NCBI GenBank assembly: GCA_025266875.1
Contig: JALLLT010000014.1
Location: forward strand, 1 to 64,000
Direction of reading: 5' to 3'
DNA: 64,000 nucleotides
Source: Fennellomyces sp. T-0311
Lineage: Eukaryota > Mucoromycota > Mucoromycetes > Mucorales > Lichtheimiaceae
Below the pieces are notes generated by a model. The model had not been told where the DNA came from, made no database searches, and worked only from the letters and a program-made list of their open reading frames with translations. The translations under genes were made by a program, and so were the position numbers. Shown here piece after piece: positions 44,535 through 57,246 of the stretch (positions are counted from its first letter, which is position 1; every line of letters begins with the position of its first letter).

Positions 44535-45001
44535 AAGTATATAGACAACTTAATCTTTTGCATTTAACATCATCAATACTTGACTTACATTCATCTTCAC
44601 TCAACATCCTGAATTTTGGGAAAATAAAATATTTATCCAGGGATCTGCATTTAACTTCATAAATATGCATTGGAACAAAACTCGCACATGTTTATTTACA
44701 AATCGTGATGTACAGATTGACCTTTTTAACTTGTAAAGTGTCGATAGCGTAGCCGTTCTACTATAGATAAAGTATGTATCATATATAGTACGTTACGAGC
44801 TTGTATAGTACGTGAAAGTTTGATTCTCGGAAGGATATAAAAAAGCAGTTCGTGCTACGTACCAAAGGGTTTTGTACCTGAAAGAGCGTCGTACAGGCAA
44901 ATAGAGTATTCAGGTTTTTTAACTTCCGTTTCGTCCGTTTCTGGACTATTTCAATATAAATAGAAATAAACGGTCTGTCGTTTGTTTCCCAGCCTAGCAA
45001 C
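44535..45001. other. Spacer between the dehydrogenase and P450-2
   Basis: An AATAAA-like signal lies in GGAAAATAAAATATT near 44620. The rest is the P450-2 upstream region, with no recognised site. Confidence 0.5.
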
Positions 45002-47128
45002 ATGGATATCTCAACACTTACCCAGAAGCTGGAGATTTCGGCTAATGGTCTCTTTGCAAAAGTCATGTCATCCGTAGATCGACAAGATATTGAAAGAGTT
45101 GGAAAAGTTGTTACAATTTCTTATGCGGCTTACCTTATCACTTCGGTGCGTATTGTCTAGTTCAAAAAATACATACAATCAGCTCGATCAAACTGATATC
45201 CTCTCTCACATATACAGAAGCTGTATGTTGCTTTCCTCGGTCCACTAAGTGGTATTCCGGGACCACTGGGACTAAAATTCTATGATATGCGATATACACC
45301 CAATATTGAAAACCCACCAGGAACATCGTAGGTACGTTATTAATTTGTAAAGACACATATTCTGATGTCGATTTGCAGGTGGGAAAAAGTCCTTGCATGG
45401 CGTAAGGAATATGGAAACGTGGCTCGTCTGGGACCGAATCGCATCGCAATTTCAGACAAACGTATGCTAAGACAAATTGCTCTTCAAGATGACATGCCTA
45501 AAGGGCCAATGTACACAGCTTTTTTAAGTATGACCTTACGGACGAAAAAGAAACGCAAAGATCAAACTAAAATTGCGATAGGAAAGAGCCCTCCAACTCT
45601 GTTCAACACCAGAGAAAAACCATTTCATAAGCAACGTGTAAAGATTAGCTTCTATCACAAATATACATCGGAGAAAGCTAACAGAGAGTTAAACATCATC
45701 ATCCAGAGACGCCTGATCTCTCCTGCATTTTCCGTGAAATATATCAACTCGCTCGAAAAGTATATGCTCTCCACCGCTGAATCGTTTGTCCGACGAATCG
45801 ACCGTGACATTGAAGCAACACAAGACCAGAATGGATATGGTCTAGTCGATATTTGGATTTTACTCCGGCACCTCGCGCTCGACATTATTGGTGAAACTGC
45901 TTTCGGCAAGGTACGCAGCAATTGCGGAATGACGGATGAAAGATTACTTACTATATCCATGTTCAAAGACGTTCCATATGCTGGAAAATGATGATCACCT
46001 TGTACCGCGCACCGTCAAGCAAAACATGGAAAAGACGTCGTTTGTAACGTATTCAAGAAGAACTATTTTAGGTTATCGTAGCTAACTAAGTGAAACGTAA
46101 ATGTTACCCCAGTTGATGACGCACCCAATTCTGGGTAAAATTTTTCTAGCTTTACCGTTCACTGGTGTTTTAAAGGCAAACGACGATTTGAAAATGGTAT
46201 GCTACGGTGGACATACAGAGGGTGATTGCTAACTTGTGTGGATTAGTTCATGAAAGATATCATCATCGAGCGCTTGACAGGAGGCGAGAAAGCACGTCGT
46301 AACGATATTCTTCAGATCCTTATTGACACCCAGAGCGCTAGTGATACTGAAGATCGGCTGGCGGCCGAAACTATTGCACAGGAAACTGTTTTATTCTTGA
46401 TGGCTGGATCTGAAACCACAAGCAACGGTATGGGTTTCGCGCTTATCGAACTGATGAAGAACAAGCGAGTTTTTTCAGAGTTACGTAAGGAGATCGACAG
46501 TGTTCAGCTCAAGGAAGGCCAAGAATTACTCGAAGAGAACCAACTGAAGCATCTTCCTTATTTAAATGCCGTGATTAACGAATCTATGAGATTGAACTCA
46601 ATCGTCGCCATTGGCATTGAACGTATGCCTGACGAAGACACTGTTTTGGATGGTCGGTTGCTTGTCCCGAAGGGTGTAAGTTACTTAACCTTCTTAACAT
46701 CGAGACATAAAGGTCTAACGACAGCAAAACATGACCAGACTATTCTTCACTGTAATTTTTACCATGCGCAGATTGATCCAGTTTATTGGCCCAGAGCAGA
46801 AGAGTTCATTCCAGAACGTTGGCTTGAAGGCTCAGATATTCCAGCAGATACCGAGGCATTTTTTCCGTTCAGTATTGGGTACGGTGAATTGTATTCTGGT
46901 AGATGTGCGCTGCCTAACCATATAAAATACTATAGCTCAAGAAACTGTATTGGTAAGGGATTCGCTCTACAAGAAATGCGCTTGGCTCTCGGCAATCTTG
47001 TGAAGTTGTATGACTTTGAAGCCATTGCGAAGGAACTTTCCTCGGCAAATGAAAGACGTGCATTCGGCACTCTCGGTCTAAAAAGCAGCAGCTTCAAAGT
47101 TATGATGAAACGTAGAACAGCCAATTAG
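45002..47128 (+). CDS. Cytochrome P450, paralogue 2 of the cluster
   Basis: Layout as in the other copies: membrane anchor, GPLSGIPGPLGLKFYDMRY hinge, RLGPNRIAISDKRMLRQI, RRLISPAFSVKYINSLEKYM, I-helix AGSETTSNGMGF, K-helix NAVINESMRL (E-S-M-R), IPERWLEGSDIPADT and heme loop FPFSIG-SRNCIGKGFA. It carries one intron the other three lack, at 45911-45968 (58 nt, GTACGC to AAAG), between GETAFGK and TFHMLEND, giving ten exons. The frames otherwise continue across every junction, so the gene looks functional. A possible poly(A) signal, AATAAA, follows the stop by about 30 bp. Confidence 0.88.
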
Positions 47129-50100
47129 TTTTATGTAATACGGACAATCCGTATTGAATAAACTTTGTATTACTGTCATTCAGTTTACTTTCAGAACAGC
47201 TACTGTAATTATATTGATGCCAGTCTATATCTGTCCTTTTTACGTGTTCAAGCAACAGTTGTGCCAGAAAAATAATCCGTGCGTAGATTGGCGAAGAACT
47301 GTTTGTATTGCCTAGCTCGACGGGTCTGTATGCTTAGATCCCCGCGCGGAAACTGGAATGGACTGCAGCTGCATTCTTGTTTCGTTACTTTCCGGCGGCC
47401 CTTTTGTCAATGAAGTTTAAGAATTTCAGCATTACATTTGAATGACTGGATGCATTACCTAGGATCACGACAAAAATCATTATGGCCGATCGAATTCAAG
47501 CTGCTTCAAAGAAATTTCGCCAGCCCAGAAATAGCAGCCTACCAAAAGCCGTGAAAGAGTTACAAAAACTAGGACTGGAACCTGTGCGCACGCGAGGTGA
47601 CAGCTTCAGTAAGCTACTGATAGAAGGGGAGGACGCGACTCCTAGGACGCCAGCAAATTGGGTGACATTAAAAGGTGTGGCTGGCTACAAGGTGATTTTA
47701 AAAGATCAATATGACATTCGCTGACGTCCAAGCTAGGATCGACATATCGAAAAGCTGCTACAACTGATCGCCCTTTCGCGAACAGAATCATCAACGATGC
47801 CAGTGAGATTTGAAGGCGATGATGATGTGGACAATGACTATGATCAAACCAGCAGTTCTCACGGCCAGCGTTTACTACGACGAACGCCCGAGGAAGAGGT
47901 AAAGGACATCTTTAAGCAAGGAGCCAGAAAATACGTATACGGGTGTATTGCTATCGCAACTGAAGGATTGTAAAAACCATTGCAGAAGCCATGGAAATTC
48001 TTGAAGTTTTCCAAGCCAAGGTCAATCGATACCCTCGAGTGCCAAAAATATATAACGCAATGCAGTCGACGCTTCAAGAGCGACACCCTGTCATGCCTGT
48101 ACGAAACCAAACGTAATTCGCACACCCGATGAGATCTCTGGAAAATTACAACCAGCTTGGTACTTTCAAGTCAATCGCCACATCAATAATCGATGCCACA
48201 AAGGCTAAAGTTGTGGCGATGACGGGAGAAGATACAGACCTAAGTGACGATACCGAAGACTCAGATTCGTCTCGCGAAAGTGAGGAGGAAGTGACATTTG
48301 ATCAATACGATCTGAAATTAACGGCCCGTTCATAGTGGTTCTGACACGCGAACAGGATGTTGGCTGGTTTGACTGCTGATGGGACTATAATATGGGTACA
48401 GGGGAACTTATAGCTGTATTGGGCATAGAGGACATGTCACGTTACTCCTACCTCCGCCAGCATCGAAGACCACAAAAAGAATTATTTTTTAATGATCAGG
48501 CGCGCAGCTTCTGTCATCAAAGAGCAGAGCAATACGTGCTAAAATCAAACCCATTCTTCTGGAGCAAAAGATATTTGTTTTAACTGGGTCAATAAACAAC
48601 GCGCTCTGAGAGTTCAACATAGTAGCACCCTCTTGATCTTGGTGTGGGAATGGCTCTTGATGGACCTTATGCCTCATAATCCCAGATACATCAATTGTTT
48701 GTGGACATCCCGTTGCTCCAGTAATTGATGGGCGTTCAGCCCATTATTTAGCTCATATCCCTAGGCAGCCTTTGGTAAACTACTCTTCCGGTGGTGATGA
48801 CGCTTTCAAGTCGACGGCATCCACATTATATTCTGCACATTCCACAAGTGATAGTTCCTTTACTAGCTAATACATATGTTCTAATACTGAGCTATATGCT
48901 TCTGAGGCACCAACTCCAACACCACTTGTTTTGCCTTCTTGTCGCTCATTTGACCAAGGGTCTATTACATCGCTATCATGTACATGAAATAATAGCGTTT
49001 CGCCTACGTTGTTTTCTGAGGTCAATGGTCAAATTCACACAAGCAATGGAGACAAATGCGACATGCTAAATACAGCTTTCTGAAGATGAAACTTAAGTTG
49101 TAACGACGCATTAATTACACGTGGATGACTATATGGTAGCATGAAACTGTACTCGATTGCCTTGCTGATGTAACACTTTTTTTATCTATCCATTGATTTT
49201 ACTACGTACGTATTACTTATATTTGTAACTCTTGTGTAACATTAGGATAAAAATCTCATATAGTGATGTTAGGAGTCAGCATTACTTAAATACGATAGAT
49301 GATGGTTAACATTCGTCTTTTTCAATTGATGTTTAGATAGATATTACATAATTCCAGAAATGTACTGCCTATTTAGCCTATGTTTAAAGTGCGTTTTTTT
49401 TCAATTCACTGTAGAAGCAGTATTGGATAAAGACACGCATACCTTGGAGTCTCCTCTCAGGCCTCAATAAAAGCTTAATATGGAATTCGCAGGCCCTTAC
49501 ATTTTCTTTTTTCAGGAGCCAGATCCGATGCATATGTACGCAGCGCTTTTATTTGCATTATGTGGTTCAGATTGGTTTAAAAACATAACTGCAAGTGATT
49601 CCTGCGATGGAGAAATTAACCTTATGCAAATCAGTACGTTAGCATACTACATTCTCCCGGAGTTATTCACGATCCCATCAATCATAGCCATCTCCGTTTG
49701 ACGAAAACACCGTTAATTTTACACCTCCGCTCGATTATGCATTACATTGTATGCAGGACTATTGAGCTGTTTCACACCGTGCTTATGTACTACTATACAG
49801 CTTGACGAAACCAGAACGTGCTGGTTTTGATAAAATGAACGTAATAATGATTGTGAACAATATAATACTTCCCGAAGTAGTGACTCTAAGTATGTTATTC
49901 CATTCTACAACGGAACTTATTCGACCGTGCAGTAATGATTACGAAGTAGTTTGCATTTGCTGCTTCTGTTACACAATTAAAAGATCCAACCATTTTGCTC
50001 TGTACCATTTTTCTTTTCTTGAATACAAAGTTATCAGAATTTTTGTTGTGTCTAGATCAAGATTGCTTATAACAAAGAGAATACTTCTATGCTTACTGAG

Positions 50101-50797
50101 TTATTGTATAACTTGGCCCAGATATCATCCTATGGAGCAATTACTACCTGTGTACGCCATAAAAATTACTGCCCGCTTATTAATGCTAGCACTCTTCTTT
50201 AATATGAGTACTACTCTGTGAATTTGGTCTATATTCGATTTACGAAGCTCCTGAACACTCTAAACGTCAGCAGGTAACGTAGATGCATTGGATTTTGGCT
50301 AATTGGTCCTTGGATACAGTAATATGAGCTGTAAGCATTATGCATGCATACTATATACTATCGTACGAAAACCAGCATCAATGATGACAACAGTGGCGTA
50401 AATCATTCCCATATCATGGATGGCGTTATTGGTAATCAAATTACCATCGCAGATACTGTGCGTCGAATTTAACATGGTGAATAGCTGGAAAGTATGATAT
50501 ATTATTAGACTTGAAGTTATTTTTGACACGAATTGTAAACATAACTGCTTGTAGATGCTATATCAACTGACCTGCTCTGTGCTACCCGCGGAATATAAAT
50601 TAAAAGTTCCAAGCTTGTTAAACTCAAGAGTATTCAGGGGTAGTACATTTACAAATGCATGTCTAGCATGGCCGTGTCCTATACTCCTATACGGAGACGC
50701 GGATAATAGGACCCCATAAATAGGTTTCACTGGAAGAATGTTAGTAAGACGAGCATTTTTACTCTCTCTCTGTCTCTCTCTATCTCTCTCCAGCATC
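47129..50797. other. 3.7-kb spacer between P450-2 and P450-3
   Basis: It contains a decayed frame series at 47482-48335 (listed separately). From 48340 to 50797 only short AT-rich frames occur. A CT-rich tract (50759-50793) precedes the P450-3 start. Confidence 0.5.
47482..48335 (+). pseudogene. Decayed frame series of unknown origin
   Basis: Three successive frames have protein-like composition. The first is 47482-47724, starting MADRIQAASKKFRQPRNSS. A segment at 47797-47970 contains RTPEEEVKDIFKQGARKYV. After a stop there is a further stretch with LEILEVFQAKVNRYPRVPKIYNAM in another frame. The last is 48129-48335, with a Ser/Asp-rich end. The frame changes are not explained by good splice sites, so a broken gene is likelier than an intact one. 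No family was recognised; a transposon accessory protein is possible. Confidence 0.3.
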
Positions 50798-52840
50798 ATG
50801 GATTACGCTCTACTGAAAGAAGGAGCAGGAATCGCGGCTAGCAATCTTTTGGATAAGGTTCGAGGAACTAGCCGAGCTGATGTCGAAAAAGCTGGAAAGT
50901 TTGCTGTTGTTGTTGTGGCAACATACTTGGCTGCTATGGTAGGCTGATCTATCAATTTTACGTTTCGTTACTCTGATTACTCGGCACCTGCTGATAGAAA
51001 ATATATGGTGCATTTTTCGGTCCTTTGAGTCAAATCCCCGGCCCACTTCAGCTCAAATTTTATGAAATGCGATATGCACCAAACATCGAAAATCCTCCAG
51101 GAACAGCGTAAGTCAAAAAGTTTCAGAAAGTAACAGAGGAGACGCAGGCTTATGGAGTGTCATAGATGGAGAAAAATAAGGGCATGGTATGAACAATACG
51201 GTGATGTCGTGAGACTTGGGCCCAACCGCTTGATGATCTCAAATAAGCGTATGCTGCGCCAAATTGCGATTACAGAGGACTTGCCTAAAGGACCAAGATA
51301 CTCGCAATACCAAAGTATGTGTATTCACCTCAAGTTCTTGGGAAAGGAAACTTACAATAATCGCTGTGGTTATAGAAATAAGCACACAAACTATGCTGGA
51401 TACCAGAGAAAAGGCTTTTCATAGGCAACGCGTATGTTCTATTATGTCACCTCGAGCTAATAAGTTGCTAACAGTTTAACATCCATCGACTAGAGACGAG
51501 TTATTTCACCTGCATTCTCAGTAAAATATCTCAGCTCTCTCGAAAAGTACATGGCTGATACAGTCGGATCATTTATTCGGCGTATCGACGGCGATATCGG
51601 GAAAGCACAATGCGAGGATGGGTATGGAGAAGTGGACATCTTGAATTTGTTTCACTTGTTATCACTGGATATTATTGGCGAGACTGCTTTTGGCGAAACG
51701 TTCCACATGTTGGAAGGTAGCGACCATTGGGTGCCGCGTACCATTAGTAAAAGCCTAAAAGCAGTTGCTTATGTAAGATTCGCTTATCGGAAGCAGGAAT
51801 CCTATATGCTAAAGTTTGGCATTAATAGATGGTATCACATCCTATTCTAAGTGAGTTACTTTTATCGCTTCCTATGATTAGCAAGATATTGAAGCCCAAG
51901 GAAGGACTGAAATCGGTAAATTCTGATAGCATAGAAAAGAAATTTATAGTACATTAATTGTTTTCAACAATTATAGTTTATGATGAAGATCATTATGAGG
52001 CGCTTGATGGGTGGTGCAAAGGCGCGTCGTAACGACATTCTTCAGATTCTTATTGACAGCCAGCATGCAAATGATCATGGCGATCGATTAACTGCGGAGG
52101 CCATCGCCAATGAAACGATTTTGTTCTTAATAGTCGGATCGGAGACAACAGCAAACTCCATGGGTTTCCTGTTGATTGACTTGCTAAAGCATCCTAATGC
52201 GTTACACGCACTACGAGAGGAAATCGATAGCATCAAGATGGATGAAGATCAGAAGCTATTTAGGCACGAGCAGCTGAAAGATCTTCCATACCTAAATGCC
52301 GTGATAAATGAGACAATGCGTTTGAACGGTATCAATGTGCGAGGCTCAGAACGGATAGCAGATAAGGATTTGGTGCTGGATGGCCACTTGTTTGTTCCCA
52401 AAGGGGTATGTACGCAACTTGGATAGTGTGTTTTGCGCTAACACAACGTATAGACGATTCTCGATTGTGTATTTTCCAATGCCCACATTAATCCTGCATA
52501 CTGGCCCGAGCCTTACAAGTGGATCCCGGAGCGATGGTTGGAGGGATCGAACATCCCTGCAGATACTAGCGCTTTTTTCCCGTTCCATATCGGGTAAGTC
52601 TCCTATGCACTGTAGCTTGCAGCTTTCTAATCGTATCTCTCTTGGTAAAGTTCGCGAAATTGCATTGGAAAAGGATTCGCTCTTCAAGAAATGAGGCTGG
52701 CTATAGCGAACTTGATAAAGTTATACGAATTTAAGATAATTCCAGAGCAACTCGCAGCATCGGATGACCGGCGATGGTACGGCGCTTTGGGGATACATAA
52801 CAACACCTTCAAAGTTCTGATGAAGCGTAGAGTGATTTAA
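50798..52840 (+). CDS. Cytochrome P450, paralogue 3 of the cluster
   Basis: Nine exons fit the common plan. The N-terminal anchor (AGKFAVVVVATYLAAM) differs most from the others. Then come GPLSQIPGPLQLKFYEMRY, RLGPNRLMISNKRMLRQI, RRVISPAFSVKYLSSLEKYM, I-helix VGSETTANSMGF, K-helix NAVINETMRL, IPERWLEGSNIPADT and FPFHIG-SRNCIGKGFA. The C-terminus ends FKVLMKRRVI. Several positions conserved in the other copies are changed (for example D-C-V-F-S-N-A-H where they have H-C-N-F/I-Y-H-A-Q after the K-helix), so it is the most divergent copy and may have a different substrate. A CT-repeat tract lies just upstream of the ATG. Confidence 0.87.
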
Positions 52841-55213
52841 GATACAAGTAATAACTTCTTTTTTTTTTACATAAGTAATGCATAGCTATTAGAAAGATCC
52901 CATGGTGATAATATCATAATATAATGTTTTTGAAAGTTAAGGTCAAAGTTTTGGGCGAAGGTCACCAAACATTTTCAGGCACGCTGTAACAAATTTTCCT
53001 TGCCATCTGGTCTCTCTGGTTGTTTCATCATATTCCATATCCAACAAGTACATAATCACTGTGTCTGCTGTCTACTCTATTGTATGGTGCATTTTGCACA
53101 TCCCAATCTGCTTCTTTACACGGATCCCCGCTGCACCACCTATTATTCTATCATACTTTTGCGTTTTTCACATCTTCATCTTACACTCGGATCATTTCGA
53201 GATACCCTTTTACATTTGCAACATGCCTTCGACATGACTTGCTATTACCACAGTCGGATTTCCATAACCCGAATGAACAAAGCCTATAAATATCCGCGAA
53301 ATATCTCATGAAATAAAGTTACTTCTCTTATTATTACCCCCAAATCGTAGACCCTGGTTCATGCTGAACCTTTTTTCTTTACACAAATAATTTCCTTTCA
53401 CAACAACGTATGCATACACTTACTTAAATTGTCGGTGAATATTGTAAAATTCGATGCATGTCTTCCCATTGCACTTACCCTTTATAAATTTTTTGAATGG
53501 CGGTAGAGGCTACACTTAAACTAAATGTATGAATGCATTTTGAAAGTGCGTGCCTACAGAGTTATCAAAGCACCCAAACACCAAGGATGCCTGCGATAAA
53601 TTGTGGATCAGCATCATCGTATTGTACACGATCTCATCTATGATTTCGCGTGAGAGCGATAGACGAATTTTCTGATGTGACACTGCACATCAGTAAGTCT
53701 TCTGAGCAGAAGTTTCAATACAATTGAAAGACTTTTGCATCTTTGATGACTACTTTAGAATATTTGAACCTTTTCTGAAAACTTTTTTCCCGATATAATA
53801 TTGTGCTAGTAACATTATATGAGGCCGAGGATGTGGAATCGGCATTAGCTAGATTTCTAGCAGCTGCTGTTATTCTTTTTGTTGCATTAATAGTCGTCAA
53901 AGCTCTAGCTATCGTCGTAATAGTAAAGGCCTCTGGATTGCAGAACATCGACGGAGTTTCGGATGCTTGGTGAGCTGGTAGTTGAAGACTCTTCTAATGT
54001 CGATGAACCGGTGGATAAAAGTTCTCTGGATATATACCTACTTTCTTTCTGAGACAGTCAGCTTTATTTATCTGTATCACTGCAATGGTTTTGACCTCTC
54101 CTGTCACCCTCATTCTCTGCGACCTAAACATAAGTATACCTTGCTTGTTCCTGATTATGAAACGAATGTACGATAGATACTTTCGAGGCGGTTAACTATT
54201 CCAGTCACATGAAAATACCCCACCGTTTTTGCCTCAAAGATATCATAAAGGAGGTGCGGGTGGTGGTAGCTGATAACTGAATCTAAGCTTCATTCGGCTC
54301 AAGCCGAATCCAACAGTCGAAATGAGTCTTTCGAGACATCACGATGATTGATTTAAATCTTGATCAGTACTATTCCGGTATATCTGTGTTTAAGTTATCT
54401 CAAGTAAGGCTTTATTAACTCTGGAAGCGCCATGTTGATTGTCATCAACCAAGATTCTTTTGGGTGGACATCGGATTGAACGAGCATAAACTCAACACCA
54501 TCGTTGACACCTATCCGTACCTAAGCTACTCAGAAATCAGTTGGATGCATTTGGAAGAGATATTCGTTTGTATCTCGATGCCTTCGTGACTATATACATC
54601 TATATTGCCATGTGATAGCTGTCAACATGGTGCGTGGTAAAGATCTTATCAAGTACACATTTAATCCCGTGGAGTGTCTGCAAATATTACGCAGACCAAG
54701 AGCTTATGCGCTCAGCACCAAATGACCGTCATGTTTAGAGTGCTATTTTCAGGAAATATGCTTTGCTGAGAGATAAAAACAGCAGATGAGCTAGGAGGGT
54801 GATCCGGAAAATCGTTTTACGATACGCTTCCCTTCCCGGTAAACTTTCCGGGGCGAAAATCAATTTTCCGCTGTCTTGGCAACTTAATGCATCAAGGTGA
54901 TCAATATGAATTGTTTATTGAACCCTTTCCTATCTATCAGCGATGAACGACGTGGAGAGAACGACAGAGACTCAAGGGATATGTCCGTTTATACCAAAAT
55001 CTGTATTCAAGTTTAATTGTCTCCCATGATTTATCGCAACAGACACTGATGGTGGTTCTATGTTATGCTTACAAGCGAAGGAAATGAAAAAATCTTGACG
55101 ATTATGTGACACAAATAACGTAAGCCTCGGGCCAAGCGACCGCTCGTCACACGTTTTTGTATATAAGTAGTAGAAATTCTGAATTTCTATACTTCTTTAT
55201 TTAAGCAACGCTA
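52841..55213. other. 2.4-kb spacer between P450-3 and P450-4
   Basis: No gene was supported. AT-rich DNA carries scattered short frames on both strands; no TIR pair or tandem repeat was noticed. Confidence 0.5.
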
Positions 55214-57246
55214 ATGGATATCACTCCTCTGACGCGAAAACTGGAATCATCTGTCAGTGACTTATTTGAAACGATCATAAGCTCAGCGAATCGAGCCAAT
55301 GTTGAAAAGGTCGGCAAAGTCGCCGCAATGACACTGGCAACCTACCTTGTCACTTCGGTGAGTAACCCGCCTCTGATCCGAGATCGTGTGTTTCTTAAAC
55401 TTTGTGTAGAAACTGTACGACGCTTTCTTTGGCCCATTGAGCCATATCCCTGGTCCTTTCGGTCTCAAGTTTTATGAAATGCGATATGCACCTGGTATCG
55501 AAAGTCCCCCGGCACCACGTACGTTGATCGCTTAATTGGGTAGACAACAAAATATTCACACGAATAGCTGATGACAGGTGGGAAACAGTCAAAGCATGGA
55601 GGGATCAGTACGGAAGCCTTGTGCGCCTTGGTCCAAGCCGAGTCTCGGTTTCGGACAAGCGCATGCTTCGGCAAATCCTTCTCAAAGACGATTTTCCCAA
55701 AGGTCCCATGTACACACGACTCCAGAGTGAGCTCTTTTTCCCAGTGAATCGTGAGTAAAAAGCAAAATTATTTATCATTTTTTTTCAGGAAAGAACACTC
55801 CTACCTTATTTAATACCAGAAACAAGGCGTTCCATAAGCAACGTGTAAGGGCGTGGCTATTTTTTTTTTCGTCAAAGTCAGCTTTTTCTAAACTCCCACT
55901 TTAGAGGCGCGTGATCTCACCAGCATTTTCTGTGAAATACCTCAATTCGCTCGAAACCTATATGCTTTCGACGGCTGAGGCATTTATACGCCGTATTGAC
56001 AGCGATATCGAGAAAACCAAAGACGAAAATGGCTACGGTGTCGTGGACATTTGGATACTGTTGCAGTATTTGGCACTGGACATCATTGGTGAAACTGCAT
56101 TTGGCAAGACATTCCACATGTTGGAAGGCAATGACCATCTTGTACCCCGCACGATCAGCAAGAATATGAGGGCCTCATCCTATGTAATGTGCTATTGACT
56201 TTATTTGTGATTTATGCTAACGTTATTGTAGCTCGTGACACATCCTATTTTAGGAGCACTCCTGATGGCACTTCCGATCAGTGGCATTCTAAAAGCTAAT
56301 AACGACCTGAAAGCGGTAAAAGCACAACACCTCCTTAAATTCAATGCACCATCCGGCTCACAATGTAAACAATAGTTCATGAAGCGTATTATTCTGGAGC
56401 GGCTCGAAGGTGGTGAAGAGGCTCGTCGCAACGATATCCTGCAGATTCTGATTGATACCCAACATGCCAACGATTCCGAAGATCGGTTGACAGCGGATGC
56501 AATTGCCCAGGAAACTGTTTTATTTTTGGTTGCTGGGTCAGAAACCACGAGCAACACCACAGGTTTTGCATTTATTGAGCTAATGAAGAACCCCAAAGCG
56601 TTTGCGGCATTGCGACAAGAGATCGATAACGTTGAGATGGAGGAAGGGCGGAAACTTTTCCACCACAAACAGCTCAAGCATTTGCCTTACTTGAACGCGG
56701 TCATCAACGAAACGTTGCGTTTGGATTCGATTGCCGTGGGAGGCGTTGAGCGTATGGCCGATCAAGATGTAGTACTGGACGGTCGCGTGTTCATTCCCAA
56801 GGGTGTAAGTGGTGACCTGGACCGGAAAAAAAAGACAAGATGGGCTAACCAACGTGTAGACGATCCTCCACTGCAACTTTTATCATGCGCAGGTTGACGC
56901 GGCATACTGGCACGAGCCTAAAAAATGGATCCCAGAACGTTGGCTGGAAGGATCGGCCATTCCTGCAGACACTGACGCGTTCTTCCCCTTTAGTGTTGGG
57001 TGAGTGGTGTTGCATAGGGAGGAAACACGCAGGGCTCACGATTGTTTGTTATATAGATCACGAAACTGCATTGGCAAAACGTTTGCTCAACAGGAGATGC
57101 GTCTGTCGATTGCGAATCTGGTGCGACTGTTTGATTTCGAAAGCATGCCTGACGAGCTGGTGTCGTCAGACGAGCGACGCGCGTTCATCACATATGCGGT
57201 CAAGAGCAACAGCTTCAAGGTCCTGATGAAGCGCAGAGCGGCCTAG
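55214..57246 (+). CDS. Cytochrome P450, paralogue 4 of the cluster
   Basis: Nine exons. Anchor VGKVAAMTLATYLVTS, hinge GPLSHIPGPFGLKFYEMRY, RLGPSRVSVSDKRMLRQI, I-helix AGSETTSNTTGF, K-helix NAVINETLRLDSI, IPERWLEGSAIPADT and FPFSVG-SRNCIGKTFA; the end is FKVLMKRRAA. At the second intron this copy has one C fewer than expected (run at 55505-55509). Using the 3' site at 55567 (GAATAG) instead of 55577 restores the frame with three extra residues, so the gene can still make a full protein. It resembles paralogue 1 most closely by eye, suggesting they are the nearest pair. Confidence 0.87.

Noticed and set aside
49480..50221. Frames of 73 and 139 codons with hydrophobic runs
   Set aside because: Composition follows the AT-rich DNA, and no intron structure or family pattern was found.
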